Shown: positions 1 through 8,892, counted from the first letter of the stretch. The stretch is DNA of 64,000 nucleotides from SIG480 sp045537045 (GCA_045537045.1 JAZSOS010000049.1:1-64000), one strand, 5' to 3'. Numbers and translations: made by a program. Notes: a model not told the origin generated them from the letters alone.

Positions 1-293
1 ATATTAAGAGCATCTCTGTATCCCGCAATTTCTTGTTCATCACGGGTTCTGGGAGTCGTTTTTTCTGCTACAAGTTGTTTAATACGTGTATTTGTTGTAA
101 CGATACCTTCGATTGCATTGGAAGACTCTGTGCTTTGTACCTTTGCGATTTCCACAAGTTTTTCAAGTTCTTCCGGGCGCATCTTTAAATAGAAGTCCTG
201 TTTTCCAGCTTCTTTATATATGCTAGCTACAAGACCGAGAAGTTCAGAATCCCATTTATGTTCTTTGATTATCGAATAATTAAATATTCTCAT
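1..293 (-). CDS. Fic family protein, N-terminal part (runs off window)
   Basis: The first 97 codons of a gene whose 3' end lies outside the window. The start ATG (291-293) is preceded by a good AGGAGG-like site read on the minus strand. About residue 50-60 carries S-S-N-A-I-E-G, which fits the [S/T]xxxE[G/N] inhibitory helix motif placed N-terminal to the Fic core. The following stretch (TTNTRIKQLV, then RDEQEIAGYRDAL) is typical of the Fic N-terminal domain of self-regulated Fic/DOC proteins, which transfer AMP to target hydroxyl groups. The catalytic HPFxxGNG motif would be beyond the edge, so activity cannot be judged. It lies inside whatever is bounded by the tRNA-Ser remnant at 631-686, so it may be cargo of a mobile element. 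Confidence 0.85.
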   Translation of the reverse strand, partial: MRIFNYSIIKEHKWDSELLGLVASIYKEAGKQDFYLKMRPEELEKLVEIAKVQSTESSNAIEGIVTTNTRIKQLVAEKTTPRTRDEQEIAGYRDALN

Positions 294-630
294 GCCCTTA
301 ACCTCCTTTCTTTCCCTTAAATATTATCACATATTAAGGGAATTGTCAATATATTAAGAAAATTTACCCTTATTTATTGTTTCTTTTTAAGGTAAAGTTA
401 TTCTGCAAAACTGTTTTATTGTTTCATATATTTTATCTAACATTTTTCTAGCACTTTTCTAGCGAAAACCCAAAAAAGCTATCTAAAAGTGGCAATACGA
501 AATTAGCGAGAACAGCAAAGGCTTTGAAGGATTTTAACCCCTCAAAGCCCTTATTTTATGCGGTTTTTATCGCTTTTTAAGTTCTTCTAACTTCCGCTAA
601 TTTACTCTATCTAAAAAGACTGTCTAACAG
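294..630. other. Gene-free stretch beside tRNA remnant
   Basis: No convincing gene in 337 bases. It is AT-rich and holds a hairpin at 518-551 (arms GGCTTTGA and TCAAAGCC) followed by T-rich sequence, which could terminate rightward transcription. The 9-mer TATCTAAAA occurs twice in the same orientation (480-488 and 608-616). Short direct repeats next to an attachment site often serve as integrase arm sites; that role is inferred only. Confidence 0.4.
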
Positions 631-686
631 CTCGAAATCAGTTTGCGAGCAATCGCACGCGGGTTCGAATCCCGCCCTCTCCGCCA
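631..686 (+). other. 3' half of tRNA-Ser(CGA); probable attachment-site remnant
   Basis: From the anticodon loop onward this reads as a class II tRNA. It has loop CTCGAAA (anticodon CGA), then the 3' anticodon strand TCAGT, a long variable arm (TGCGA / TCGCA), a perfect T arm (GCGGG-TTCGAAT-CCCGC), the acceptor strand CCTCTCC, discriminator G and CCA. The 5' side does not fit: the five bases before the loop (AACAG) cannot pair with TCAGT, and no D arm or GGAGAGG acceptor strand is found upstream. Tyrosine-recombinase elements commonly integrate into the 3' half of tRNA-Ser genes and leave such a copy at the far end, so this is most simply an att remnant. An intact copy should exist elsewhere. 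Confidence 0.75.
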
Positions 687-721
687 AAATTGACGGCCCC
701 TTCGTTGTTTTAGTATTTATC

Positions 722-1714
722 CTATGCCATAATTGAAAGTCTTGAAAGGTCAACTGCGCCGCGAAGCTCTTCGCCGCTGAAGATGCGTTCTGCTTCTTCT
801 ACGGCGAACTGGCCCATACGCTTGCACCCGTTTGAGACCGCGCCACCGATGTGGGGGAAGAGAACGACGTTCGGAAGTGAGCGATACGGATGGTCAAGAG
901 GCAGCGGTTCTGCCGGCGGAACATCTATAACTGCCATAAAGCGGTTTTTGGAAAGCTCAGCAATGAGTGCATCGTCGTCGATTGAGTTCGGGCGTGCAGT
1001 GTTGATGATAACAGCACCGTCCTTGACGAGCGGGAGGTTTTGTGCGTTTATCATATTGTTCGTTGCAGGGATGTTCGGGGCATGGATGCTTATAACATCG
1101 CATCTTGACATAAGCTCAGAAAGCTCGCATTTTTCAGCACCCAGCTCACGAATCTGTTCTGCAGTAAGCGTCGGGTCGTAAACAAAAATATTAACTTCAA
1201 AGTCATGTAAAAGCTTGATTACGTGTCTTCCGATTGCGCCTGCGCTTATGATACCGATATCAATATGGTAAAAATCCTTTACCTTAGGGCGGTTTTCGCT
1301 CCAGAGACCGTTTCTTAAGTCGTTGGGAAGAGAGAACATTCCCTTGCATGCGGCAATCATTATTGCAAGAGTACTTTCAGCAACGCCTTTTGCAAGCTCG
1401 CCGTTGGATGTGGAAATCGGGATGTTTCTGTCAAAAAAGTCGCTGTCAAGAAGTGCCTTAATTGCACCGCCTGCGTGAATTATTGCGCGGAGATTCGGGC
1501 ACAGAGAAAGTATCTCGTTGTCGATTTTCGGTGCGCCCCATGCGGTGATTATCAAATCTGAGTCCTTAATAAAATTAAGGATGTATTCACGATCGGAATA
1601 GTCCGGCTTGTCGTATATATAAAGGTCACCCAATTTTGCAAGGCGCTCAAAGTGAACGTCATCAAAAATCTTGTTTAGGTTCATTGTGGTTGAGAATACA
1701 GTGATTTTACTCAT
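722..1714 (-). CDS. D-isomer-specific 2-hydroxyacid dehydrogenase family protein
   Basis: A 330-residue NAD(P)-dependent oxidoreductase of the D-2-hydroxyacid dehydrogenase/phosphoglycerate dehydrogenase superfamily. It shows the catalytic-domain N-terminus, an IISAGAIGRHV dinucleotide-binding turn (GAIG for the usual GxIG), then VINTARPNSIDDDAL and a C-terminal FPHIGG segment carrying the catalytic His. These align with family signatures. Substrate cannot be told; glyoxylate/hydroxypyruvate reductase or a sugar-acid dehydrogenase are both plausible. I chose the ATG at 1714 because GGAG sits 8 bases upstream; a longer frame adds six residues without a better site. It stands alone between the tRNA remnant and the small zinc-ribbon gene, all on the minus strand. 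Confidence 0.85.
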   Translation of the reverse strand: MSKITVFSTTMNLNKIFDDVHFERLAKLGDLYIYDKPDYSDREYILNFIKDSDLIITAWGAPKIDNEILSLCPNLRAIIHAGGAIKALLDSDFFDRNIPISTSNGELAKGVAESTLAIMIAACKGMFSLPNDLRNGLWSENRPKVKDFYHIDIGIISAGAIGRHVIKLLHDFEVNIFVYDPTLTAEQIRELGAEKCELSELMSRCDVISIHAPNIPATNNMINAQNLPLVKDGAVIINTARPNSIDDDALIAELSKNRFMAVIDVPPAEPLPLDHPYRSLPNVVLFPHIGGAVSNGCKRMGQFAVEEAERIFSGEELRGAVDLSRLSIMA

Positions 1715-1836
1715 TTTATAAACTCCAATCATATCGGTGCTGAAAAATTTTACAGTTAATTATAACACAAAAGAAAAAACGATACAAGTATTTTTGGGCG
1801 TTTGTGTATTATTTTACATTTGTTTGAAAATCGGGC

Positions 1837-1876
1837 AAAAAAATCCGGATGGCATTATGTTTTTGCCTCCGGATTT
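1837..1876 (-). terminator. Rho-independent terminator after zinc-ribbon gene
   Basis: Inverted arms AAATCCGGA / TCCGGATTT with GGCA...TGCC inside. Read on the minus strand the hairpin is followed by a T run, placing it just past the stop of the small zinc-ribbon gene. Confidence 0.75.
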
Positions 1877-1882
1877 TCGATG

Positions 1883-2047
1883 CTATTTCTTTTTGAATAT
1901 GCCCAAAAACTTAGAGAAAGCCGAGCTTGAAACGGATTCTGCATTGAAGCGCACGTTTTTCTCTTTTGGAAGAACCTCACCGCAGTTAGGGCAGAAGTTC
2001 ATATAATTCTCGTTAAAATCAGTTTTGCATTTTTTACACTTTACCAT
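1883..2047 (-). CDS. Small zinc-ribbon protein (54 aa)
   Basis: A 54-residue frame starting MVKCKKC. It carries two CxxC knuckles (Cys4/Cys7 and Cys19/Cys22, the second as CPNCG), the classic rubredoxin-like zinc ribbon found at the N-terminus of many small Clostridial proteins. The rest is Ser-rich and ends in a basic tail (GIFKKK). It is not part of a larger fused gene, and a clear terminator follows it. Function is unknown; zinc-ribbon stubs of this kind often bind nucleic acid or protein partners. The gene is easy to miss because it is short and an unlikely 89-codon frame runs antisense to it. Confidence 0.7.
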   Translation of the reverse strand: MVKCKKCKTDFNENYMNFCPNCGEVLPKEKNVRFNAESVSSSAFSKFLGIFKKK

Positions 2048-2250
2048 TTCGCTTCACCGTACCTTTTTAGTATAACATCCATACAAAAAATGTCAAATTC
2101 TGTTATATAAGATACCATAAAACAGGAGTTTTGTCAACGGTTTCGGCAATATAGAACAAACAGCTTTGCGATAATTCACAACGGAACTGCTGAGTTCATA
2201 ATTTAATTTTGCAAAAAAAATAGGTTTCTTCCAACTTTTGTATAGACTTT

Positions 2251-2278
2251 TTGACAAAAATGTGGTTTAATATATTGT
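2251..2278 (+). promoter_or_regulatory. Candidate sigma-A promoter of asnS
   Basis: TTGACA (2251-2256) followed 16 bases later by TATTGT (2273-2278), about 34 bases before the asnS start codon. No T-box leader sequence is visible between them. Confidence 0.5.
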
Positions 2279-2311
2279 ATGTAGATTTATAAACAATTGG
2301 AGTTGAAAAGA

Positions 2312-3700
2312 ATGAAGTTAACAAATGTAAAAGAAATTTTTGCAGCTCCGGGCACCTTTGCGGATAAGGAAATCACCGTCGGCGGATGGGTAAGAACTGT
2401 CCGTGATTCCAAGGTGTTTGGTTTTATTGAGCTTAACGACGGCTCTTATTTTAAAAGCGTTCAGGTTGTTATTGACGATACGCTTGAAAACTTTTCCGAG
2501 CTTGTTCACTTAAACGTCGGAAGTGCTATTGTCGTTACCGGAAAGCTTATCCTTACGCCTGAGGCAAAACAGCCGTTTGAGATAAAAGCAGAAAGCGTTA
2601 AGATAGAGGGAGAGTCCGCTCCCGATTATCCGCTTCAGAAGAAACGTCATTCTCTTGAGTTTTTGAGAACGATAACGTATCTTCGTCCGAGAACAAACAC
2701 TTTTTCAGCTGTATTCCGCGTAAGAAGTGAGGCGGCATACGCAATTCACAAGTTCTTTAACGAGCGTGGCTTTGTGTATGCTCATACTCCGATTATCACG
2801 GGAAGCGACTGTGAGGGCGCGGGGGAGATGTTTAAGATATCCACTCTCGATATGGAAAACCCGCCGAGAGATGAGGACGGAAAGGTGGATTATTCAAAGG
2901 ACTTCTTTGGCAGAGAAGCAAGCCTTACCGTTTCCGGACAGCTTGAGGCAGAGACATTTGCACTCGCATTCGGAAAGACCTACACTTTCGGTCCGACCTT
3001 CCGCGCAGAAAATTCCAACACTGCCCGTCATGCGGCAGAGTTCTGGATGATTGAGCCGGAAATCGCTTTTGCAGACCTTAACGACGATATGGAACTTGCA
3101 GAAGCAATGGTCAAGTTCGTCATCCGCCATGTTCTTGACAACTGCAAGGAGGAAATGAATTTCTTCAATCAGTTTGTTGACAAGGGTCTTATCGAGCGCC
3201 TTGAGCACGTTGTAAATTCCGATTTCGGAGTGATGGAATACGCCGAGGGAATAAAGATTTTGGAACAGCATAAGGATAAGTTTGAATATCCCGTATTCTT
3301 TGGCTGTGACCTTCAGACAGAGCATGAACGCTTCCTTACGGAAGAGATTATGAAAAAGCCAATGTTCCTTATAAATTATCCGAAGGAGATAAAGGCATTC
3401 TATATGCGCCAGAACGATGACGGAAGAACCGTTGCTGCAATGGACCTCTTCGTTCCGGGAATAGGCGAGCTTATCGGCGGAAGCCAAAGAGAAGAGCGCT
3501 ATGACGTGCTTCTTGCAAAAATGGAGGAAATGGGTCTCAATTCTGAGGATTATGACTGGTACCTCAATCTCCGTCGCTTCGGCGGTGTGCAGCACGCGGG
3601 CTACGGTCTTGGTTTTGAACGTCTTATAATGTACCTCACGGGAATATCAAACATCCGCGATGTTCTCCCGTTCCCGAGATGTACCGGCAAGCTTTTGTAA
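2312..3700 (+). CDS. asnS: Asparaginyl-tRNA synthetase
   Basis: A 462-residue class IIb aminoacyl-tRNA synthetase that charges tRNA-Asn. It has an N-terminal OB-fold anticodon-binding domain (VGGWVRTVRDSKVFGFIELNDG, residues about 25-47), then the class II core. Motif 2 is visible as the FGPTFRAENSNTARHAAEFWMIEPE region and motif 3 as GYGLGFERLIMYLTG near the C-terminus. The ENSNT segment and the insert between motifs fit AsnRS rather than AspRS or LysRS. I chose ATG 2312 because GGAG lies 9 bases upstream; a TTG at 2297 opens the same frame but has no ribosome site. It heads a likely three-gene run with the aminotransferase and purB. Confidence 0.96.
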   Translation: MKLTNVKEIFAAPGTFADKEITVGGWVRTVRDSKVFGFIELNDGSYFKSVQVVIDDTLENFSELVHLNVGSAIVVTGKLILTPEAKQPFEIKAESVKIEGESAPDYPLQKKRHSLEFLRTITYLRPRTNTFSAVFRVRSEAAYAIHKFFNERGFVYAHTPIITGSDCEGAGEMFKISTLDMENPPRDEDGKVDYSKDFFGREASLTVSGQLEAETFALAFGKTYTFGPTFRAENSNTARHAAEFWMIEPEIAFADLNDDMELAEAMVKFVIRHVLDNCKEEMNFFNQFVDKGLIERLEHVVNSDFGVMEYAEGIKILEQHKDKFEYPVFFGCDLQTEHERFLTEEIMKKPMFLINYPKEIKAFYMRQNDDGRTVAAMDLFVPGIGELIGGSQREERYDVLLAKMEEMGLNSEDYDWYLNLRRFGGVQHAGYGLGFERLIMYLTGISNIRDVLPFPRCTGKLL

Positions 3701-3726
3701 ATTTTATTTTAGGAGTTATTTTATAT

Positions 3727-5007
3727 ATGGAAAAAGTTTCTTACAGCTCACTGTCGCGCGAGCAAGCGGTAGGGCTTTATGCAGACCTTCAGAAAGAATA
3801 TTCGGCATACGTTGCAAGGGGGTTGAAGCTTGATATGTCAAGAGGAAAACCGGCACCGGATCAGCTTGACATATGCGAGGGACTGTTCACTGCGATTTCT
3901 GAAAACAACGATGTTGCGGGCATTACTCCCGACGTACGTAACTACGGCGGAATTGATGGTATTCCGGAAATGAAGGCACTTTTTGCTGAAATCCTTGGCG
4001 TTTCACCGGCAGAGGTCGTTATCGGCGGAAACGCAAGCCTTACAATGATGTTTGACATGGTTTCCCGCTCCGTTACCCACGGCGTTATGGGAAGCACACC
4101 GTGGTGCAAGCTGCCCGAGGTTAAATTCCTCTGTCCTGTTCCGGGATATGACCGTCACTTCGGTATCTGCGAGTGCTTCGGTATAAAGATGATTCCGATT
4201 GCTATGACAAATGATGGCCCGGATATGGAAGAGGTCAGAAAGTATGTTGAGAACGATGCTTCTGTAAAGGGAATATGGTGCGTTCCGAAGTATTCAAACC
4301 CGAGCGGGATAACATATTCTGATGATGTTGTCCGCGCATTTGCGGCTCTTAAGCCCGCGGCTGAGGATTTCAGAATCTTCTGGGATAACGCATACTGCGT
4401 GCATGACCTTTACGATGAGGGCGATAAGCTTCTCGGCATTCTTGATGAATGCCGAAAGAACGGAAAAGAGGATATGGTTTATATCTTTGCTTCCACATCG
4501 AAAATTTCGTTCCCGGGCGCAGGTGTTGGGGCAATGGCAATGAGCGAAGCAAACATCGCGGCGGCTAAGAAGGTTATGACATATCAGATGATAGGTCCGG
4601 ATAAAATCAATCAGCTTCGCCATGTAAAGTATTTCAAGAACCTCGACGGAATTATGGCGCATATGAAAAAACACGCGGCACTTATCGGCCCGAAGTTTGA
4701 AACTGTTCTTAATGCTCTTGACCGTGAACTTTCAGGTCTCGGCATTGCAGAGTGGACAGCTCCGCGCGGCGGTTATTTTATAAGCCTTGATGTAATGCCC
4801 GGCACGGCAAAGCGCGTTCACAAGCTTATGAGTGAGGCAGGCGTTGTAATGACGGGCTGCGGTGCAACGTTCCCGTACGGAAACGATCCAAAGGACACAA
4901 ACCTTAGAATTGCACCGACATATCCGACTGTTGATGAACTTAAAACGGCATCCGAGCTTCTGTGTCTCTGCACAAAGCTTGCGGCGCTTGAAAAGATTAT
5001 GGGATAA
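3727..5007 (+). CDS. MocR-type PLP-dependent aminotransferase
   Basis: A 426-residue fold-type I PLP enzyme of the Aminotran_MocR family, often annotated as a putative aspartate aminotransferase. The N-terminus has LDMSRGKPAPDQLD, typical of the family. GIWCVPKYSNPSG is the substrate/cofactor loop, FWDNAYCVHDL holds the PLP-ring Asp, and STSKISFPGAG carries the Schiff-base lysine. Aspartate or another acidic amino acid is the likely amino donor, but the sequence does not fix it. It starts 26 bases after asnS with AGGAG 11 bases before ATG 3727 and is 14 bases from purB. A transamination product such as aspartate would serve both AsnRS and purine synthesis; this link is inferred. Confidence 0.88.
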   Translation: MEKVSYSSLSREQAVGLYADLQKEYSAYVARGLKLDMSRGKPAPDQLDICEGLFTAISENNDVAGITPDVRNYGGIDGIPEMKALFAEILGVSPAEVVIGGNASLTMMFDMVSRSVTHGVMGSTPWCKLPEVKFLCPVPGYDRHFGICECFGIKMIPIAMTNDGPDMEEVRKYVENDASVKGIWCVPKYSNPSGITYSDDVVRAFAALKPAAEDFRIFWDNAYCVHDLYDEGDKLLGILDECRKNGKEDMVYIFASTSKISFPGAGVGAMAMSEANIAAAKKVMTYQMIGPDKINQLRHVKYFKNLDGIMAHMKKHAALIGPKFETVLNALDRELSGLGIAEWTAPRGGYFISLDVMPGTAKRVHKLMSEAGVVMTGCGATFPYGNDPKDTNLRIAPTYPTVDELKTASELLCLCTKLAALEKIMG

Positions 5008-5021
5008 AGGAATAATTGATT

Positions 5022-6452
5022 ATGAGAAACACATATGAATCACCGCTTTCGGGAAGATATGCAAGTGAGGAGATGCTTGAACTCTTCTCTCCCGATGTAA
5101 AATTTAAAACATGGCGCAAGCTGTGGATTGCTCTTGCACGTGCAGAAATGAAGCTCGGCCTTCCGGTTACTCAGGAACAGATTGAAGAGCTTGAGCGCAA
5201 CCGCGACAACATAAACTATGAGGACGCGGAAAAGCGCGAAAAGGAAGTCCGTCACGATGTTATGTCCCACGTTTATGCATACGGTCTTCAGTGCCCGAAT
5301 GCAAAGGGAATAATCCACCTCGGCGCTACAAGCTGCTATGTAGGCGACAATACAGACCTTATCATAATGCGCGACGCCCTAAAGCTTATCCGCCAGCGCC
5401 TTGTAAGCGTTATTTCTGCGCTTTCAAAGTTTGCGGATGAGTATAAGGATATGCCGACTCTCGGCTTTACCCATTACCAGCCGGCACAGCTTACAACTGT
5501 TGGTAAGCGCGCAACACTCTGGATAAACGAACTTCTTTACGACCTTTCCGAACTCGAGTTCCGAATTGATGCAATGCGCCTTCTCGGTTCAAAGGGAACA
5601 ACCGGTACACAGGCAAGCTTTATGGAGCTTTTTGACGGCGATGAAGAAAAAATCAAAAAAATGGAAGAGTATATTGCAGAAGAGCTTGGTTTTGACGGCG
5701 TAATTCCGGTTTCCGGACAGACGTATTCGAGAAAGATTGACTCCATGGCACTTGCAACCCTCTCGGGAATTGCGCAGAGTGCGTGTAAGTTTGCAACGGA
5801 TCTTCGCCTTCTCTCTAACCTCAAGGAAATGGAAGAACCGTTTGAGAAGAAGCAGATCGGTTCATCCGCGATGCCGTATAAGAGAAATCCGATGCGCTCT
5901 GAGCGTATATGCGCTCTTTCAAAGTTTGTTATCGCAACTGCCCAGAATCCGGCACTTACTGCGGCAACGCAGTGGTTTGAGAGAACGCTTGATGACTCTG
6001 CAAACAAGCGCCTTGCGGTTTCTGAGGCGTTCCTTGCAACGGATGCTATCCTTTCAATCTACTTAAACATCGCTTCGGGCTTTGTTGTTTATCCGAAGGT
6101 AATTCGCCGTCGTGTTATGGAAGAACTTCCGTTTATGGCGTCGGAGAACATAATGATGGATGCCGTAAAGCGCGGCGGCGACAGGCAGGAGCTTCACGAG
6201 CTTATCAGAACCCACTCCCTTGCTGCGGGTAAGCGAGTGAAGGAAGACGGCGAGGCAAACGACCTTATCGACCGTATTGCCGCGGACCCGGCTTTCGGCA
6301 TGACGAAGGAAGAAATTGTGAAGAATCTTGATCCGAAAAACTACACGGGAAGAAGTGCTTCGCAGGTTACGGAGTTCTTGCGTGACTTCGTATATCCGGC
6401 AATAGAAAAGTACAGCTCGGAAATAGAGACTGAGGCAGAACTTAAAGTTTAA
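5022..6452 (+). CDS. purB: Adenylosuccinate lyase
   Basis: A 476-residue fumarase/aspartase-superfamily lyase. It releases fumarate from SAICAR and from adenylosuccinate in purine synthesis. The superfamily signature loop is clear (GSSAMPYKRNPMRSE, with the flexible SSxMPxKxNP core). HLGATSCYVGDNTD and GFTHYQPAQ are the first two conserved active-site regions. The length matches the long PurB form common in Clostridia. ATG 5022 was chosen with AAAGGAA upstream; a TTG six bases earlier is weaker. It closes the asnS-aminotransferase-purB run; the next gene has its own strong promoter. Confidence 0.95.
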   Translation: MRNTYESPLSGRYASEEMLELFSPDVKFKTWRKLWIALARAEMKLGLPVTQEQIEELERNRDNINYEDAEKREKEVRHDVMSHVYAYGLQCPNAKGIIHLGATSCYVGDNTDLIIMRDALKLIRQRLVSVISALSKFADEYKDMPTLGFTHYQPAQLTTVGKRATLWINELLYDLSELEFRIDAMRLLGSKGTTGTQASFMELFDGDEEKIKKMEEYIAEELGFDGVIPVSGQTYSRKIDSMALATLSGIAQSACKFATDLRLLSNLKEMEEPFEKKQIGSSAMPYKRNPMRSERICALSKFVIATAQNPALTAATQWFERTLDDSANKRLAVSEAFLATDAILSIYLNIASGFVVYPKVIRRRVMEELPFMASENIMMDAVKRGGDRQELHELIRTHSLAAGKRVKEDGEANDLIDRIAADPAFGMTKEEIVKNLDPKNYTGRSASQVTEFLRDFVYPAIEKYSSEIETEAELKV

Positions 6453-6471
6453 GGAAAGCAGATTTTTTCTA

Positions 6472-6549
6472 TTGACTAAATCAGTTTTAAATTATATAAT
6501 ATCTATTGTGCGCAAAATGTAAAATTATGGATTGACAGTGTTTTGCGCA
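6472..6549 (+). promoter_or_regulatory. Promoter and inverted-repeat leader of secDF
   Basis: TTGACT (6472-6477), 17 bases, then a perfect TATAAT (6495-6500). Just downstream is a perfect inverted repeat: TGCGCAAAA at 6509-6517 and TTTTGCGCA at 6541-6549. The second arm ends about 6 bases before the secD ribosome site. The repeat may fold in the leader RNA or bind a regulator. Confidence 0.75.
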
Positions 6550-6570
6550 AAATAAGAGGAGGTTATACAA

Positions 6571-7869
6571 ATGAAAAAAGGCATACTTTGGTTTGTCGCT
6601 GTTGTTGCTGTTATCGCTTTGTTCATTGCAACCACAATAAGCGGCCTTAACCTTGGCGTTGTCGAAATTCCCAGTGCAGCAGACGGTATCCGTCTCGGCC
6701 TTGATCTTCAGGGCGGTGCAATGATTACATTTGAGGCACGCACAGAGGACGGCTCCGTTCCGTCCGATGCAGATATGGATATTGCAAAGACTGTTCTGCG
6801 CAAGCGTCTTGATGCTGCAAAGTACACAGAAGGCACTGTTACCGCCGCAGGCGATACTCGCCTCACGGTTGAAATCCCGTCCGTAACAGATCCGGAAGAA
6901 GCTGTCTCTCTTCTCGGAAAAACCGCTGTTCTTGAGTTCCGAGATGCAGACGGAAACGTCATCATTTCCGGTAATGAAGTAAAGAGCGCAGAGTCCGTTT
7001 ATCGTCAGGTAACTGAGAACGGTGCAAACCAGCACCATGTTGTTCTTTCTCTTACAAGTGAGGGAAGAGAAAAGTTCACTCAGGCAACAAAGAAGGCTGC
7101 ATCCCAGGCTTCTGCCGAGAAGAACTACATTGACATTTATCTTGATGAAACGCTCCAGAGCCGTCCGTTTGTCGATGCTTCTTACGCATCAACGGGTATC
7201 AATTCCGAAGAGGTTGTTATCACAATCGGCAGCGAGGATAGCCTCAATCCTGCCGGCGGTGAAGAGTCCAAGACTCTTGCAAACATCATCAACTCCGGCC
7301 GTCTCCCGTTTGCTCTTGAGGAGATTGAGCTTCGCTCCGTCGGACCTACTCTCGGTGAAAAAGCACTTGAGACAAGCCTTTTCGCAGGCTTTATCGGTCT
7401 TCTTCTCGTTATGCTCTTTATGATTCTTATATACCGTCTCCCGGGTGTTGTTGCAAGCATTTCTCTTGCTTTCTACACAGCACTTCTGGTTGTGATCATG
7501 TCACTTCTTAAAGTCAACCTTTCTCTCCCGGGTATTGCGGGTATCATCCTTTCAATCGGTATGGCGGTTGACGCAAACGTCATCATCTACGAGCGAATTA
7601 AAGAAGAACTCCGCGTCGGTAAAACGCTCAAGGCATCCATTGATGCAGGCTTTAAGCGCGCGTTTACCGCAATTTTGGACTCCAACGTAACAACCCTTAT
7701 CGCAGCTGTTGTTCTTTACTGCTTCGGTATGGGTACAATCCGCGGCTTTGCAATCACACTCGGCCTCGGTGTTGTAATCTCAATGTTCACGGTGCTTGTT
7801 GTTTCACGCTTCCTGCTTTATCGTCTTGTCGATATGAACATCAAGTCACTTAAGGCATACGGCGCATAA
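6571..7869 (+). CDS. secD: Protein translocase subunit SecD
   Basis: A 432-residue membrane protein of the SecDF complex, which uses the proton gradient to pull secreted proteins out of the SecYEG channel. An N-terminal TM helix is followed by the family motif LGLDLQGG (residues 42-49), a large external P1-type region, and a C-terminal RND-like bundle with AVDANVIIYERIKEE (332-346), which includes the functionally important acidic and polar residues. The spacing to secF is 13 bases, so the two are co-transcribed. The ribosome site GAGGAGG is strong. This is the short Gram-positive form and lacks the extra domains seen in proteobacteria. Confidence 0.95.
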   Translation: MKKGILWFVAVVAVIALFIATTISGLNLGVVEIPSAADGIRLGLDLQGGAMITFEARTEDGSVPSDADMDIAKTVLRKRLDAAKYTEGTVTAAGDTRLTVEIPSVTDPEEAVSLLGKTAVLEFRDADGNVIISGNEVKSAESVYRQVTENGANQHHVVLSLTSEGREKFTQATKKAASQASAEKNYIDIYLDETLQSRPFVDASYASTGINSEEVVITIGSEDSLNPAGGEESKTLANIINSGRLPFALEEIELRSVGPTLGEKALETSLFAGFIGLLLVMLFMILIYRLPGVVASISLAFYTALLVVIMSLLKVNLSLPGIAGIILSIGMAVDANVIIYERIKEELRVGKTLKASIDAGFKRAFTAILDSNVTTLIAAVVLYCFGMGTIRGFAITLGLGVVISMFTVLVVSRFLLYRLVDMNIKSLKAYGA

Positions 7870-7882
7870 GGAGGGAAAAGAT

Positions 7883-8833
7883 ATGTTTAGTAAAATGGAA
7901 AATAAGATAAATATTGTAAACAAGTCTAATGTATTCTTCCTTATAGGCGTCATCTTTGCTCTCGTTGGTCTTGTTTCACTCATCATCCTTCCGTTCGGCG
8001 TAAATCTTTTCAACCTTGATATCGACTTTGCCGGCGGTACCACAATGACCTATAATATGCACAAGCAGCTTGACAAAGCAGAGCTTGATAACATCACGGC
8101 TATCGTTGAAAAGGCGACAGGCGCTGAGATTTCCTCGGCTCAGAAGTCCGGTGACGGCGACGAGCAGGTTGTTCTCAAAACTGCTACGCTCTCTTCCGAG
8201 CAGCGTGATGCGGCGTTCAACGCGCTCCGTGAAGCTTACGGTCTCCACGACGGAACTGAAGCTGTCGCAGAGGGCGAAACCGCTCACACAGACATCATCT
8301 CTGTTGACAACGTTGACCCGGTAATGGGTAACGATCTTCGTAATTCCGCTATCAAGGCTGCATTCCTTGCAATTCTCTTTATGCTTATCTATATTGCAAT
8401 CCGCTTTGATGTTCGTTCAGGTCTTGCGGCAATTGTTGCGCTTGCTCACGACGTTCTCGTTGTTATCAGCGCATATGTTATCTTCAGAATTCCGCTTAAC
8501 CTCACATTCATCGCTGTCGTTCTCACGATTCTGGGTTACTCAATCAACGCAACAATCGTTATTTTCGACCGCATCCGTGAAAACAGAAAGCTTATCAAGA
8601 AGACAAGCTTTGCGGATATCGTAAACAAGAGCATCTGGCAGAGTGCAACAAGAAGTGTGAATACAACGGTAACAACTCTTCTTTCAATTGTTATGATTGC
8701 AATTTTCGGCGTAACATCAATCCGCAACTTTGCAATTCCGCTTGTTGTAGGTGTTGTTGCAGGTCTTTACTCTTCAATGTTCATTTCCGGTGCAGTATGG
8801 GTAAAGCTCACTAAAAACTCACACAAGGCATAA
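7883..8833 (+). CDS. secF: Protein translocase subunit SecF
   Basis: A 316-residue partner of SecD. It has an N-terminal TM helix (about 17-38), the DFAGGTTMTY motif (48-57) matching the SecF D2-like region, a short external domain, and five C-terminal TM helices with GYSINATIVIFDRIRE (218-233), the SecF signature. Residue order and length are normal. It follows secD directly with its own GGAGGG site, and a strong terminator lies 17 bases past the stop. The preceding yajC seen in some genomes is not here. Confidence 0.95.
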   Translation: MFSKMENKINIVNKSNVFFLIGVIFALVGLVSLIILPFGVNLFNLDIDFAGGTTMTYNMHKQLDKAELDNITAIVEKATGAEISSAQKSGDGDEQVVLKTATLSSEQRDAAFNALREAYGLHDGTEAVAEGETAHTDIISVDNVDPVMGNDLRNSAIKAAFLAILFMLIYIAIRFDVRSGLAAIVALAHDVLVVISAYVIFRIPLNLTFIAVVLTILGYSINATIVIFDRIRENRKLIKKTSFADIVNKSIWQSATRSVNTTVTTLLSIVMIAIFGVTSIRNFAIPLVVGVVAGLYSSMFISGAVWVKLTKNSHKA

Positions 8834-8849
8834 AAGTTTTTAAAGATTT

Positions 8850-8888
8850 ACGCTCCGGCATCGTTTATGCGATGACGGAGCGTTTTTT
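8850..8888 (+). terminator. Terminator of secDF
   Basis: A GC-rich hairpin with arms ACGCTCCGGCATCG / CGATGACGGAGCGT (one mismatch) and a six-base loop, followed by seven T. Confidence 0.9.
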
Positions 8889-8892
8889 TCTA

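Noticed and set aside
631..686. Complete tRNA-Ser gene
   Set aside because: No D arm or 5' acceptor strand can be found and the 5' anticodon strand cannot pair; only the 3' half is present.
1737..2006. 89-codon plus-strand frame over the zinc-ribbon gene
   Set aside because: No ribosome site and unlikely composition; the antisense frame has CxxC motifs and a terminator.
2048..2311. T-box riboswitch before asnS
   Set aside because: No T-box core sequence or antiterminator bulge is visible in the leader; an ordinary promoter suffices.
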